A model generated the notes under the pieces. It was not told the DNA's origin. It saw only the letters and a program-made list of their open reading frames with translations, and did not search any database. A stretch of DNA of 64,000 bases. Origin: Ferrimicrobium sp. (GTDB taxonomy: Bacteria; Actinomycetota; Acidimicrobiia; Acidimicrobiales; Acidimicrobiaceae). Position 1 is the first letter of the stretch, and each line of letters begins with the position of its first letter. Positions 43,254 to 53,433 of the stretch are shown in pieces. The stretch spans positions 186,001 through 250,000 of the forward strand of contig NZ_DAHVNP010000031.1 of the NCBI RefSeq assembly GCF_027319265.1, read 5' to 3'. Both the position numbers and the translations under genes were made by a program.

Positions 43254-45883
43254 CATCATCAGAGGCGAGCCGAAGGAACCGCCTCACTTACCGGAATTGG
43301 ATGGCGCTTGCACTCCTCCCCATTCTGGTGATTGTGATTCCAGCCCTGCTCGGCCACCCCCCCATCCTCGGCGATAATGCCACCCAGAACATCTCCTTTC
43401 GATGGCTAGTCGGTCAGGACTACCGCGCTGGGCACCTTCCAACTTGGGATCCATTCAATTGGGATGGCACCCCGCTACTCGCTGGCTTCAATGCAGGCGC
43501 CCTCTACCCATTGATGATCTTGTTCGTGCTGCTTCCTGCCACCGTCGCCATGACCTTGACCCTGATGTTGTGCTGGTTCCTCGCCGAAATCGTCACCGTC
43601 AAGATCGCCGAAACCATCGGGATCAGTCGCTGGTTTGCAGTCGCCGCCGGAATCGTCTTTGTCGGCACAGGTGCGTTCACGGCGCAGGTGGTTCACATCG
43701 ACATGATCGAGGGTGACCTTGCCTCTCTTGTCGCCCTCCTGTTTCTCGTGCGCCTACTCGATGCGCCAACGCGTCCCGGGCAGATCGCCAACGCCGCTGG
43801 CCTCGCCGTTGCCTTCGCGTGTGCTGTCTTTGCGGGCGCGCCCGAGGCGATGCTCGCGAGTGTCGTGGCCCTCGGCGTTCTGTTTGTGGTGCGACTCGCC
43901 TATCGCACCCTGAGGGTCAGTGCCATCGGGTTGACGGCCGCTGCTGCAGTACTCGCACTCGGACTATCGGCGCCACAGTGGTACACCGGATTGGCCTACA
44001 CCGCCATCTCGAATCGGGCACATCTCCCAGCCGAATACGCTGGCTTTGGTCCTTTTGCCTATCGCTTTCTGCCGCTTATCCTCTTTCCCTTTGCCTATGG
44101 CGGCTATAGCGGCGGCTACCTTCCTAACTACTTCGGCAACTACAACCCCTCTGAGATCACCATTGCGATCACTGCGGTCGGCCTGGTCTTTACCATTATC
44201 GGTATCGCTACCCGACATCTACCCACCATCAAACCCTGGGCGAAATCCTTCCTGGTCACACTGATGATCGTCGCAGCGTTGCTCGCCCTTGGCTCTGAGA
44301 CACCCGTTGCGACCATTATCTATCATCTACCGCTCTTCAATCTCCAGCGCCTTGCATCCCGTTACATCATCGATGTCGACCTCGCGGCTGTTCTCATCGC
44401 CGCTGCTGGTGCTCAGTTCTACTGGAACAACGGCAAGCTGCGGCCGTTGTCACGGTCAGTTACCTATCTTCTATCGTTGCTCGGCCTGATCACCGTGGTC
44501 GTCGGCGGCGATATCGTACTGGCGCCCTCTTCCTTCTACAAAATGGTTGCTGCCAACGCTGCGCCAACGCACGTTGCCCTCTTGGAGATTCGGATCTATG
44601 TCCTCATCGAGGTCGCCATCATGCTGGCGATTCTCGGGGCACTCCTCGTACGAAGGCCACCTCGGCAACCCTCACCTCCCGATGGCAACACCACTCCCCG
44701 CTCGACTCGCCGGATCCGACAGATCCTTATCGGCGCACTCACCTTCGAGATGCTCGGGATGTCGATCCAATTCGTGGTGCTGCCAGCCTTCTATGAGCCC
44801 TTGGGGAACCCCGCCGCTCCTGCGGCAAGCCAACTACTTCATGGATCAGAACGTTATGGACTCTACGATCCAAATCTTTACCTTTACGATCGGACGATCG
44901 TGGCCGACGAGCAACTCGACCGTAATGTCTTTACCCACACAAACTCGATTCAGGGTTACGCCTCACTCTCGCTCGCTACCTACAACAATCTCACCCACAC
45001 CAAGACCCAGTCCACCCTCGACCCGGCCTTGCTATCCCTCTACCGCCAGGACCTCAATATGGATCTACTGATCACCGCTCGGCGCTATTTTCATGTACCG
45101 ATTCGCACGCTAGCTGCTAGCACACTTCGCAAACATGGTGCCCGCCCCTTGCTCCAGGCCGGCAAATCGAGCGCCTTCTTTGTTGGGAATATTCGGACAG
45201 CTCGCTCTGTCCTGCTTCGGCCGGGACCCGGTGTATCCTCGCTAGCGGTAAGAGCAACCACCGTCAACGGTCAAACCTATGTCGATCCCAACGCGATGGT
45301 CGGCTCTAATGGGTGGGCTACCATCAACCTACCAGCTTCCTTCTCCTCTGGTCTACTCGCCTCCCTTGTGGTCACGCCTCACCCTCATCTGACACGAACG
45401 CAACCCTTCGACGTCGTCATCACAACGGCCTCGACGGACCTTGAGGTGGCCGGACCACTGGTTAATCATCTTGATCCGTCTCGATGGCGCACCTTCCAAG
45501 GCAAATACAGCTCAATCGACTTTGTCAGTAGACACCCCACTAGTGGCTACCTTCGATCGAATGCTTCGGTGACAATACTTTCTCAAGCGCAACACATCGA
45601 TGGTACGCTTACTGCGCACCTTGCGGCGCGAATACCAAGTGTCGTTCGCTCAACACTGGCCTATGCGCCTGGCTGGCAAGCACGCACAAGCACTGGCGCC
45701 AGGGTCGCTGTTCATGACGACCATGGTCTGATCGTCCTCGACGTACCGGCGGGGACATCACGGTTGACGTTGCGCTATCGAGCGCCGAGAATCGTTGACG
45801 CACTCGTGCTCGGTGCGCTCTCTGCGTTGGGGATCGCGGGGCTCTTGAGCTTTGCTTGGTTCGATCGGCGGCGAACGATATAA
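43250..45883 (+). CDS. YfhO-like multi-span membrane glycosyltransferase-type protein
   Basis: 877 residues. About 12 membrane helices occupy residues 15-515, and a large extracytoplasmic region (about 520-840) is followed by a last helix (about 845-868). WDPFNWDGTPLLAGFNAGALYPL in the first external loop (about residues 65-85) is typical of the YfhO family, which is related to GT-C transferases that use lipid-linked sugars. GTG 43250 overlaps the GT2 stop, so coupled synthesis of the donor-making GT2 and this enzyme is likely. The modified polymer or protein is unknown. Confidence 0.8.
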   Translation: MTSSEASRRNRLTYRNWMALALLPILVIVIPALLGHPPILGDNATQNISFRWLVGQDYRAGHLPTWDPFNWDGTPLLAGFNAGALYPLMILFVLLPATVAMTLTLMLCWFLAEIVTVKIAETIGISRWFAVAAGIVFVGTGAFTAQVVHIDMIEGDLASLVALLFLVRLLDAPTRPGQIANAAGLAVAFACAVFAGAPEAMLASVVALGVLFVVRLAYRTLRVSAIGLTAAAAVLALGLSAPQWYTGLAYTAISNRAHLPAEYAGFGPFAYRFLPLILFPFAYGGYSGGYLPNYFGNYNPSEITIAITAVGLVFTIIGIATRHLPTIKPWAKSFLVTLMIVAALLALGSETPVATIIYHLPLFNLQRLASRYIIDVDLAAVLIAAAGAQFYWNNGKLRPLSRSVTYLLSLLGLITVVVGGDIVLAPSSFYKMVAANAAPTHVALLEIRIYVLIEVAIMLAILGALLVRRPPRQPSPPDGNTTPRSTRRIRQILIGALTFEMLGMSIQFVVLPAFYEPLGNPAAPAASQLLHGSERYGLYDPNLYLYDRTIVADEQLDRNVFTHTNSIQGYASLSLATYNNLTHTKTQSTLDPALLSLYRQDLNMDLLITARRYFHVPIRTLAASTLRKHGARPLLQAGKSSAFFVGNIRTARSVLLRPGPGVSSLAVRATTVNGQTYVDPNAMVGSNGWATINLPASFSSGLLASLVVTPHPHLTRTQPFDVVITTASTDLEVAGPLVNHLDPSRWRTFQGKYSSIDFVSRHPTSGYLRSNASVTILSQAQHIDGTLTAHLAARIPSVVRSTLAYAPGWQARTSTGARVAVHDDHGLIVLDVPAGTSRLTLRYRAPRIVDALVLGALSALGIAGLLSFAWFDRRRTI

Positions 45884-46118
45884 GTTTGCAAATACCCTGA
45901 ATTGCCAATACTGACGTGAGCCAAAGAGCGGCCTACCAACGGGCAATAGCTGCGGCGTATCCATTATCTGACATTTCACCAGTTCACAAGCTGCTAGGGC
46001 AACCAACCGCAACCTCGCTAACGCCTAAGACCCGCCAAAGACAATGACCCGGTACCACGTCACGACGGGAATAGGATAGCAACATGCCAGTTGGGCATCA
46101 CTGTGCAAAGGGGAGCAG

Positions 46119-47654
46119 TTGCTAACAGACGCTACAAAACGAACCGAGACATGGGTCAAGGTGCTCGATCAGAGCAAATGCATCGGTTGTCATGCGTGTA
46201 CCACCGCGTGCAAAGCGGAGAATGAGGTACCGCTTGGGGTTACGAGAACCTATGTGAAAGCCGTTGAAGTCGGGGTGTTCCCTCATGTTCGCCGCAACTT
46301 TCAGGTCACGCGGTGCAACCAGTGCGACAATCCACCCTGCGTAACCGCCTGTCCAACCGGCGCCATGTATCAGCGCCCCGATGGTATCGTCGATTTCGAT
46401 AAGTCAATCTGCATCGGCTGTAAAGCGTGCATGGCCGCGTGCCCCTATGATGCCATCTTCATTAATCCTGAAGATCATTCCGCTGAGAAATGCAACTTCT
46501 GCGCTCATCGACTCGAGGTGGGTCTCGAACCAGCCTGCGTCGTCGTCTGTCCCACAGAGGCGATTCTGATCGGGCGTCTCGATGATCCCAGCTCCCCGGT
46601 GACGAAAATCATTCATCGCCAAAGCGTGGCGGTTCGCTCTCCGGACAAGGGCACACGTCCCAAGGTCTATTACAAAGGAGCACACCAAGCAACGCTCGAC
46701 CCGATCGCTGCCACCCGTCCTGGCGGGGATACCTTTATGTGGTCCGAGATACAGCGCGGACCAAACACGACCGTATCTGGCCACCCAGCTGAATTTCATG
46801 ACTCCAACCTCTCTGCCGAGGCTAAGCTCGCCTATGACGTGGCTCACTCGGCACCTTGGGGATGGAAGGTGAGCCTGTACACCTGGACGAAGGGAATCTC
46901 GGCCGGCGCCTATCTCGTTCCGATTCTGCTGGCGCTCCTCCACCGTCTACCCTGGTCTTCACCAGTGGTACGATTTGTAGGACCGATCACCTCACTGGTG
47001 TTCCTCGGTATTACCGGCGTGCTCCTCATCATCGACCTCAAGCATCCCGAGCGCTTTCATCTGATCTTCCTGAAGGGCCGACTCCAGAGTTGGCTTGTGC
47101 GGGGGGCTTGGGGGCTCATGTTGTTTGGTGGTATCGTCACGCTCGACCTCGTCGCCGCCATCTTCCGCGCGAGGACCTTCGAGGAGCTGCTGGCAATCCC
47201 AGGAATTCCCCTCGCCTGCCTCGCCGCCCTTTATACCGCCTTCCTCTTCGCGCAGGCAAAAGCGCGTGATCTCTGGCAGAATCCACTCCTGCCGCCCCAC
47301 TTGGTGGTACAAGCCCTTCTGGTCGGTGCTGTCATCGCGCTGTTTGGGGTAGCGGCGGCCAATCCTTTGCACGTCGCCTATCTCGATCGCATTGTGAGCG
47401 CCCTCGCGGTCATCAACCTTGCGATGGTGATCGGTGAGGCCACCATCACCCATCCAACGGCCAAAGCTCACCTCGCCTCCTACGAGATGACCCGCGGCCG
47501 GTTCCGATGGTTTTTTCTTGTCGGCATCCTCCTAAATCTGCTTGCGATCGCCACCCCGGTTGTAGGCATGGATCTCGGTGTTGCTGCGCTCCTGTGCATC
47601 TTGCCACTCGAACACGCTTTCGTGCAGGCTGGGCAAGCCGTTCCGCTCGCGTGA
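46119..47654 (+). CDS. Fused four-cluster ferredoxin and NrfD/PsrC-type membrane subunit of a molybdo-oxidoreductase
   Basis: 511 residues from TTG 46119, with AAGGGGAG three bases upstream. Residues about 15-180 hold four cysteine motifs of a PsrB/NrfC-type ferredoxin (CIGCHACTTAC, CNQCDNPPCVTAC, CIGCKACMAAC, CNFCAHRL with a later CVVVC). Residues about 245-505 have eight membrane helices with WTKGISAGAYLVP, as in NrfD/PsrC quinone-reactive subunits. There is no signal peptide, so the iron-sulfur part should face the cytoplasm. Electrons would pass between the Mo subunit encoded next (60 bases downstream) and the quinone pool. Confidence 0.88.
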   Translation: MLTDATKRTETWVKVLDQSKCIGCHACTTACKAENEVPLGVTRTYVKAVEVGVFPHVRRNFQVTRCNQCDNPPCVTACPTGAMYQRPDGIVDFDKSICIGCKACMAACPYDAIFINPEDHSAEKCNFCAHRLEVGLEPACVVVCPTEAILIGRLDDPSSPVTKIIHRQSVAVRSPDKGTRPKVYYKGAHQATLDPIAATRPGGDTFMWSEIQRGPNTTVSGHPAEFHDSNLSAEAKLAYDVAHSAPWGWKVSLYTWTKGISAGAYLVPILLALLHRLPWSSPVVRFVGPITSLVFLGITGVLLIIDLKHPERFHLIFLKGRLQSWLVRGAWGLMLFGGIVTLDLVAAIFRARTFEELLAIPGIPLACLAALYTAFLFAQAKARDLWQNPLLPPHLVVQALLVGAVIALFGVAAANPLHVAYLDRIVSALAVINLAMVIGEATITHPTAKAHLASYEMTRGRFRWFFLVGILLNLLAIATPVVGMDLGVAALLCILPLEHAFVQAGQAVPLA

Positions 47655-47714
47655 TGCGACAAAACAGCTCTACGGTACCGATGACCATCCCCTTCATGAA
47701 TCTAAGGAGTAGCA

Positions 47715-50618
47715 ATGAGTGAACTCAACAAGCTAAGCGATCGTCTTCGAGCCAAACGCGAGGCGATCGATGCCGCTGGCGAGACGTTCTATCAAGGACC
47801 CTCGCGGACCGACCTCGCGAGCTTCCCGCCTAAAGAGCGCTGGGATGATTGGGTCGAATTAGATTCCCGCCAATGGCCAAAGCGCGTCGAGCGCCATTCG
47901 ATGTTGATCCCCACGACCTGTTTCAATTGTGAGTCTGCCTGTGGGCTGCTTGCGTATGTCGACCGGAGCACTTTGCAGGTTCGCAAGTTTGAAGGCAATC
48001 CTGAGCACCCAGGATCACGAGGCCGTAACTGTGCCAAGGGCCCGGCCACCATCAATCAAGTGACTGACCCTGATCGGATTCTCTATCCGTTGAAGCGAGT
48101 TGGACCTCGAGGTCAGGGGCGATTCGAGCGCGTTCCTTGGGATGAAGCGCTACGCGATATCGCCAATCGCTTGCGTACGGCCATCCTCGAGGAGCGCCAA
48201 AACGAGATCATGATCCATCTTGGACGTCCAGGTGAGGACGGCTACACCGAGCGCGTTCTGGCTGCCTGGGGGGTCGATGGTCACAACTCGCACACGAACG
48301 TCTGTTCCTCGGGAGGGCGTGCCGGTTACCACTATTGGAGCGGAATCGATCGCCCCAGTGCGGACTTTGCCAACGCAAAGGTCATCTATCTGATCAGCTC
48401 CCACCTTGAGACAGGCCATTACTTCAACCCACACGCCCAGCGCATCACCGAGGCTCGCCAACGTGGTGCAAAGCTGATCGTGGTGGACACCCGACTCTCC
48501 AATACCGCTACCCATGCTGACCTCTGGATCTCTCCCTGGCCAGGCACGGAGGCGGCGATGAATCTCGCGTTTGCCAACTATCTCATTCAGCACGATCTCT
48601 ATAACCGGGACTTCGTGCGGTCATGGTGGAACTGGCAAGAGTACCTCTCAATTGAAGCACCGGACGAACCACAGACTTTTGAGAACTTTGAGGCGCACCT
48701 CAAGTCACTCTACGCCGACTACACACTGGAGTTCGCCGCTGCCGAGACGCGTGTCGACATCGAAACCCTTCGGGAAGCGGCCGAGATCATTGGCACCTCC
48801 GGAACGGCGCTCTCGAGTCACAACTGGCGTTCCGCCGCGGCAGGGAACCTCGGCGGTTGGCAAGTTTCACGTACCACCTTTCTGCTCAATGCGCTGCTCG
48901 GGGCGGTGGCAACTCCAGGAGGCACCAATCTAAATGCCTGGAACAAGTACGTCCCTCGGCCCATCCATACGCCCGGCCATCCCAACGTCTGGAATGAGCT
49001 CTCATGGCCATTGGACTTCCCCCTGGCGATGAATGAACTCTCCTACCTTTTGCCACACCTCATGGAGCGAACGGGGCGACGACTTGAGGTATATATGACC
49101 CGCGTCTACAACCCCGTGTGGACTAATCCCGATGGCTTCTCTTGGATTGAGATGCTCCTTGACGAGCGCAAAATCGGTTGCTATGTGGCACTGACGCCGA
49201 CATGGAATGAGACCTCGTTCTTTGCTGACTACATCCTGCCGATGGGGCATGCATCGGAACGGCACGACACCTTTTCCTATGAACAATACGATGGACAGTG
49301 GATCGGGTTCCGGCAACCGGTGCTCAAAGTCGCGCGAGAGCGCCTCGGTGGACGCGTCTATGATACCCGCGAAGTGAATCCAGGCGAGGTTTGGGAGGAG
49401 AACGAGTTCTACATCGAACTCTCGTGGCGCATCGACCCCGATGGATCGCTTGGAATACGTCAATACTTTGAGTCACGGCGCCATCCAGGAGCAAAACTCA
49501 GTGTCGAGGAGTACTACAGCTGGATGTTCGAGAACTCTGTGCCCGGCCTACCCGAGAAGGCAGCAGCCGAGGAGTTGAGTCCATTGGGCTATATGCAGCG
49601 CTACGGTGCGTTCGAGATCCGTAACGGAGTGGGTCAAGTCTTTGCCGAGGAGGTACCCGCGAAGGAGCTTGAAGATCTAGCGGTGACGTCGCTTGGTCGC
49701 GTCTACACAAAGACTCCCAAACCGATGAGCGCAAACGTCGTCCCAACAGGAGACCCCGCCCCTGATGACGATGGTCGGCGCCCCGTTGGGGTCATCGTCG
49801 ATGGAGTCGTGCGCCGCGGCTTTCCGACCCCTTCGGGTCGCCTTGAGTTCTACTCGACTACGTTGGCGGATTGGGGTTGGCGAGAGTATGCGACTCCCAC
49901 CTACATCAAGAGTCATGTCCATCCGGATCGCCTCACGCAAGACCAGTTCCCTCTGATCTCGACGTTCAGGTTGCCAGTGCAGATTCATACGCGCTCTGCA
50001 AACTCAAAGTGGCTCGATGAGATTGCGCACACCAATCCAGTTTGGATCAATCCAATCGATGCCTCGCACCTCTCGCTCCACGACGGCGACCTGGTCCGGG
50101 TGAATACCGACCTCGGCTACTTTGTTGCAAAAGCCTGGGTCACCGAAGGCATCCGACCTGGCGTGGTTGCCTGTTCACACCACATGGGGCGTTGGCGAAT
50201 CGGCGATCTCGGTTCATCCGCCATGATGCGCTCGGTGAGTCTCTCCAAGGAAGGGACCCAGTGGGGAATGCACCCGCACGGAGGTGCTGAGCCCTATGAG
50301 TCGAGCGATCCTGACACGGCTCGGATTTGGTGGACCGATATCGGGGTCCACCAGAACCTCACCTTCGGCGTGCATCCTGATCCGATATCTGGCATGCACT
50401 GCTGGCATCAGGTGGTAACGGTCACGAAAGCTGAACCAAATGACCTTCATGGTGAAGTGCATGTTGATACTTCGCGTTCACGAGCGATCTTTGAACGCTG
50501 GATGCAGCTCACGCAGTCGGCGCGGGACGTGTCGCCAGATGGGACTCGGCGACCTCGTTGGCTTCTACGCCCACTGAAGCCAAGCGTGGAAGCCTTCGAG
50601 CTTCCCACACCGGTCTGA
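47715..50618 (+). CDS. Molybdopterin oxidoreductase catalytic subunit (DMSO reductase superfamily)
   Basis: 967 residues. AAGGAG is five bases before ATG 47715. The [4Fe-4S] motif is CFNCESAC with a fourth Cys in RGRNCAKG (about residues 75-115). The Mo-ligand region is probably NVCSSGGRAGYHYWSG (about 195-210), with Cys as candidate ligand. Bis-MGD binding regions follow (WISPWPGTEAAMNLAFANYL) and the C-terminal molydop-binding domain is at about 750-940. No twin-arginine signal is present at the N-terminus. The substrate is unknown; polysulfide, thiosulfate, tetrathionate or formate would fit the subunit set. Confidence 0.88.
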   Translation: MSELNKLSDRLRAKREAIDAAGETFYQGPSRTDLASFPPKERWDDWVELDSRQWPKRVERHSMLIPTTCFNCESACGLLAYVDRSTLQVRKFEGNPEHPGSRGRNCAKGPATINQVTDPDRILYPLKRVGPRGQGRFERVPWDEALRDIANRLRTAILEERQNEIMIHLGRPGEDGYTERVLAAWGVDGHNSHTNVCSSGGRAGYHYWSGIDRPSADFANAKVIYLISSHLETGHYFNPHAQRITEARQRGAKLIVVDTRLSNTATHADLWISPWPGTEAAMNLAFANYLIQHDLYNRDFVRSWWNWQEYLSIEAPDEPQTFENFEAHLKSLYADYTLEFAAAETRVDIETLREAAEIIGTSGTALSSHNWRSAAAGNLGGWQVSRTTFLLNALLGAVATPGGTNLNAWNKYVPRPIHTPGHPNVWNELSWPLDFPLAMNELSYLLPHLMERTGRRLEVYMTRVYNPVWTNPDGFSWIEMLLDERKIGCYVALTPTWNETSFFADYILPMGHASERHDTFSYEQYDGQWIGFRQPVLKVARERLGGRVYDTREVNPGEVWEENEFYIELSWRIDPDGSLGIRQYFESRRHPGAKLSVEEYYSWMFENSVPGLPEKAAAEELSPLGYMQRYGAFEIRNGVGQVFAEEVPAKELEDLAVTSLGRVYTKTPKPMSANVVPTGDPAPDDDGRRPVGVIVDGVVRRGFPTPSGRLEFYSTTLADWGWREYATPTYIKSHVHPDRLTQDQFPLISTFRLPVQIHTRSANSKWLDEIAHTNPVWINPIDASHLSLHDGDLVRVNTDLGYFVAKAWVTEGIRPGVVACSHHMGRWRIGDLGSSAMMRSVSLSKEGTQWGMHPHGGAEPYESSDPDTARIWWTDIGVHQNLTFGVHPDPISGMHCWHQVVTVTKAEPNDLHGEVHVDTSRSRAIFERWMQLTQSARDVSPDGTRRPRWLLRPLKPSVEAFELPTPV

Positions 50619-50629
50619 CCACCACTAGT

Positions 50630-51475
50630 ATGACCATGACACTACGGAGAAGTGGCGAAATTCTTGAGGCTCTCGCTGAGGTGATCGAGAATCCTGACCC
50701 TCACCCAGCGATCCTGGAGATCCTTGACCTAGAGTGGACGAGGGACGGCTTCACTGAGCTCTTTGACTTCGATCTACCTCCCTTTGCTAGCTACTACCTA
50801 ACGATTGGCCCTGTCCTTGGTGGAGCGCCTGTCGATTTCTTACGCGGCCTTCTTGCGGCCTATCTACGGCCCGAACTGCAGCCTGCCCAGCCCGACTCGC
50901 TCGCATTTCTCTTACGCTTACTCGCACTCCTGGTTCATGAAGAGAGCTGGGAGCGTGCTAACGCGATCTTCTACGAGGCGATGGGTCCCTGGCTCAGTAC
51001 CTATGCGCGAGCCGCAGCGACCTTCGCACCTCCTGGCCTCCGTCGAATTGGTTCCTTACTCGGTGAGGTTCACCAAACGTGGCAGGAAGAGGCTCCGCCC
51101 GCTAGCGCCCTACCGTATCTTTTGCGGCATGCCCCACCGCCGCCGGCGACTGATGAACGTAAGGATTTGGTAGATTTCTTATTGTCACCAGTAGCCTCTG
51201 GACTGATCCTCCCGAGATCGCAACTCATTAGGATCACCCATCAACGTGAACTAGGAATGCGTCCTGGCGGAAGACGCTTTAGCTTTGAGTCATTGCTCGA
51301 TGCCTCCCCTGAGACGACGTTGGCGGCGGTGCTGGAGACCGTTGAGGCTCAGTTGCTATGGTATCGACATCGGAGTTCCCCCATTGATCAGTGGTGGGGC
51401 GAGCGCCTTACTCAGACTCATGTGGTGGTGAACGCCTTGCTCAAGCAGGCCGTTGATGCTGGGACTCCCCACTGA
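50630..51475 (+). CDS. TorD/DmsD-like chaperone for the molybdoenzyme
   Basis: About 281 residues from ATG 50630 (or ATG 50636), 11 bases after the Mo-subunit stop. It is all-helical without membrane segment. The family pattern is visible in FASYYLTIGPVLGGAPVDFL, DSLAFLLRLLALLVHEESW and the hinge-like stretch around YARAAATFAPPGL. TorD-family proteins bind apo-molybdoenzymes and aid cofactor insertion. With no Tat signal on the catalytic subunit, the job here would be maturation rather than export proofreading. Confidence 0.75.
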   Translation: MTMTLRRSGEILEALAEVIENPDPHPAILEILDLEWTRDGFTELFDFDLPPFASYYLTIGPVLGGAPVDFLRGLLAAYLRPELQPAQPDSLAFLLRLLALLVHEESWERANAIFYEAMGPWLSTYARAAATFAPPGLRRIGSLLGEVHQTWQEEAPPASALPYLLRHAPPPPATDERKDLVDFLLSPVASGLILPRSQLIRITHQRELGMRPGGRRFSFESLLDASPETTLAAVLETVEAQLLWYRHRSSPIDQWWGERLTQTHVVVNALLKQAVDAGTPH

Positions 51476-51693
51476 CCCGATCCCACTCAATTGGCTGCCA
51501 ATCGGCAAGCAGTGCGGCTCTTCGGTCTGGAGCGTTCATTCTTCGACACAAAGGGTAGCACTCGCTAGCGCTGAAACTATGGTGTTGGCCACCATGCTTG
51601 CCCCAGGAGCGAACATGACCAACTGTTCGTCATTTCGGTACACCGTTGCGATTCTGAGGTCACGGCTATCGTTTGGTTGCAGACGATGTTCTG

Positions 51694-52722
51694 TTAGTCA
51701 ATACTCGTAAGAAAATCACGCCATGCTCGTCCTAAACCCTCTTGAAGATTGACATCGGCCTTGAGTCCTGCGGTACGCGCACGCTCAAGTGAGACGCTCA
51801 CTCCTGGCATCTCGCCTGCTTTTGCTGGCACACGATCAGGGTGTAGTTCTTTGCCTACCACTTCACCGACGAGCGCGACGAGTTCATTGACCGAGACACT
51901 CTCCCCAGATCCGAAGGAGACTGGCCCAGCGAACGCACTCTCAGCTAACGACAGGAAGGCCCGGACCACGTCTTCTACGTAGACAAAATCTCGAAACTGT
52001 GTGCCATCGCCATAGATGGCGAAGTCACCCATACCCTGGGCATAGCGAAAGAGCCGAGGTACGATGCTATCCTTGCGCCACATATCTGGTCCGTAAACGT
52101 TTGTCAAGCGGACAGCCACCACTCGAACACCATAACATTCGCTGTAGGCGGAACCAAGCATCTCGTCGGCTGCCTTGCTCGCACCATAAGGGGTGAGCGG
52201 TGCAAGTGGTGAGAGCTCGGTGATCAGATCCGTTCCGCCACTCATCCCAACCACCGCATTGGTTGAGGCGAGGATTACACGCGGTATCCCGTGCAGTCGG
52301 CAAAACTCGAGCGCATGGTGAAAGCCAACGAGGTTCGAGGCAAACACATCGGCTGGGTCCTTGATCGATTCGAGGACCGAGGTCCTCGCTGCCAAGTGCA
52401 CCAACGTATCAGCGCCATCCGGCAGCACTCGCCCCAATGCGTCCCATGTCGACGGATCTTCGATGGCACCGCGAACAAAATGGTCGACCCCATCTACGCG
52501 CGGCTGATTCCGATCGACGATAGCGACCTGGGAGTTCTCGCGCTGCAAGGTCTTCACGAGATGTGTACCGATAAATCCGGAACCCCCGGTGACCACTACG
52601 CGACGCCTAGCGCTACTCTGTTCCAACGATACACCTATCCTATTTCCGACGACACCACACGGCAGGGGCTGAGGCAGAAGTCGCCACGACGACTCGCTTT
52701 TTGGCGAGTTCCCGGCGGTCAT
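51694..52722 (-). CDS. NAD-dependent sugar-nucleotide epimerase/dehydratase
   Basis: Up to 342 residues. The extended-SDR features are the NAD motif VVVTGGSGFIGTHLV, the catalytic YGASKAADE (Tyr-x3-Lys), and a substrate region with GDGTQFRDFVYVEDVVRA. It is related to UDP-glucose 4-epimerase and dTDP-glucose dehydratase. Homologous sequence begins only about residue 38, so the start may be the TTG at 52626 rather than 52722. It diverges from a GtrA-family gene, and both fit envelope polysaccharide synthesis. Confidence 0.85.
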   Translation of the reverse strand: MTAGNSPKSESSWRLLPQPLPCGVVGNRIGVSLEQSSARRRVVVTGGSGFIGTHLVKTLQRENSQVAIVDRNQPRVDGVDHFVRGAIEDPSTWDALGRVLPDGADTLVHLAARTSVLESIKDPADVFASNLVGFHHALEFCRLHGIPRVILASTNAVVGMSGGTDLITELSPLAPLTPYGASKAADEMLGSAYSECYGVRVVAVRLTNVYGPDMWRKDSIVPRLFRYAQGMGDFAIYGDGTQFRDFVYVEDVVRAFLSLAESAFAGPVSFGSGESVSVNELVALVGEVVGKELHPDRVPAKAGEMPGVSVSLERARTAGLKADVNLQEGLGRAWRDFLTSID

Positions 52723-52830
52723 TCAGACCCAACACCCGCTCACGACAACCAACTACATATTCGTTAATCAATATATCAAGCTTACCCGGCCGCGAGCAGC
52801 GCACGGACCATGCCCCAGCTCTCCCCTAAC

Positions 52831-52846
52831 CAAATGGTAACATTTG
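52831..52846. promoter_or_regulatory. 16-base inverted repeat in divergent promoter region
   Basis: CAAATG-GTAA-CATTTG lies between the divergent epimerase and GtrA genes. It may be an operator for one or both. Confidence 0.35.
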
Positions 52847-52906
52847 ACCAGGGTTTTCGGGTCGCTACCCGTCTCAGTCATGCACGCATCGTGTTGCCAG
52901 TGGTGC

Positions 52907-52912
52907 TATGCT
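52907..52912 (+). promoter_or_regulatory. Putative -10 element of GtrA-like gene
   Basis: TATGCT lies eight bases before GTG 52921. GGGGG in between could also act as a weak ribosome site, so a leaderless start is not certain. Confidence 0.35.
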
Positions 52913-52920
52913 GGGGGTAA

Positions 52921-53433
52921 GTGGATACCATAGAAATCGTTGCACAACGGCTCGCTACTCTCGTCATCAGCGAGGAACAGTACCGTAGGATACGGGCTCT
53001 GTGGTCTCGTTTTTGGCGCTATGCGACTGGCTCCGTCATCACTGCAGTCTTTTCACAGCTGGTACTGTTTTTCGTCTTTTCGGTACTGCGTCTTGAGAAC
53101 GCACGTGACTCAGCGATCACGGCGACGCTTATCGGTGCGATACCATCGTATTTCATCAATCGCTACTGGGCGTGGGGGAAAAAGAGTCCAACCTCCTTTC
53201 GGCGAGAGGTTCTTCCCTATATTCTCATGGCCGTAACGGGACTGATCTTTTCTACATGGTTCGTAGACTTTTCTCACTCACATGCCGGCTTTCTAGGGAC
53301 TTCACGACTTGCCACTGACATCGTCGTGCAAGGGTCCTATCTCCTCTCCTTCGTGCTCTTATGGTTTGGCAAGTTCACCTTCATGCACAAGTGGCTTTTC
53401 CGTAGTGCACCCCTTGCCGAGTCCACGCCGTAG
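52921..53433 (+). CDS. GtrA-family membrane protein
   Basis: 170 residues with four predicted membrane helices. The motif RFWRYATGSVITAVFSQLVL and the loop SYFINRYWAWGKK (about residues 77-89) are typical of GtrA proteins, which are thought to flip polyprenyl-phosphate-linked sugars or organise their transferases. The end also carries the family-like FGKFTFMHKWLF. The gene is divergent from the epimerase and may use its product. Confidence 0.85.
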   Translation: MDTIEIVAQRLATLVISEEQYRRIRALWSRFWRYATGSVITAVFSQLVLFFVFSVLRLENARDSAITATLIGAIPSYFINRYWAWGKKSPTSFRREVLPYILMAVTGLIFSTWFVDFSHSHAGFLGTSRLATDIVVQGSYLLSFVLLWFGKFTFMHKWLFRSAPLAESTP

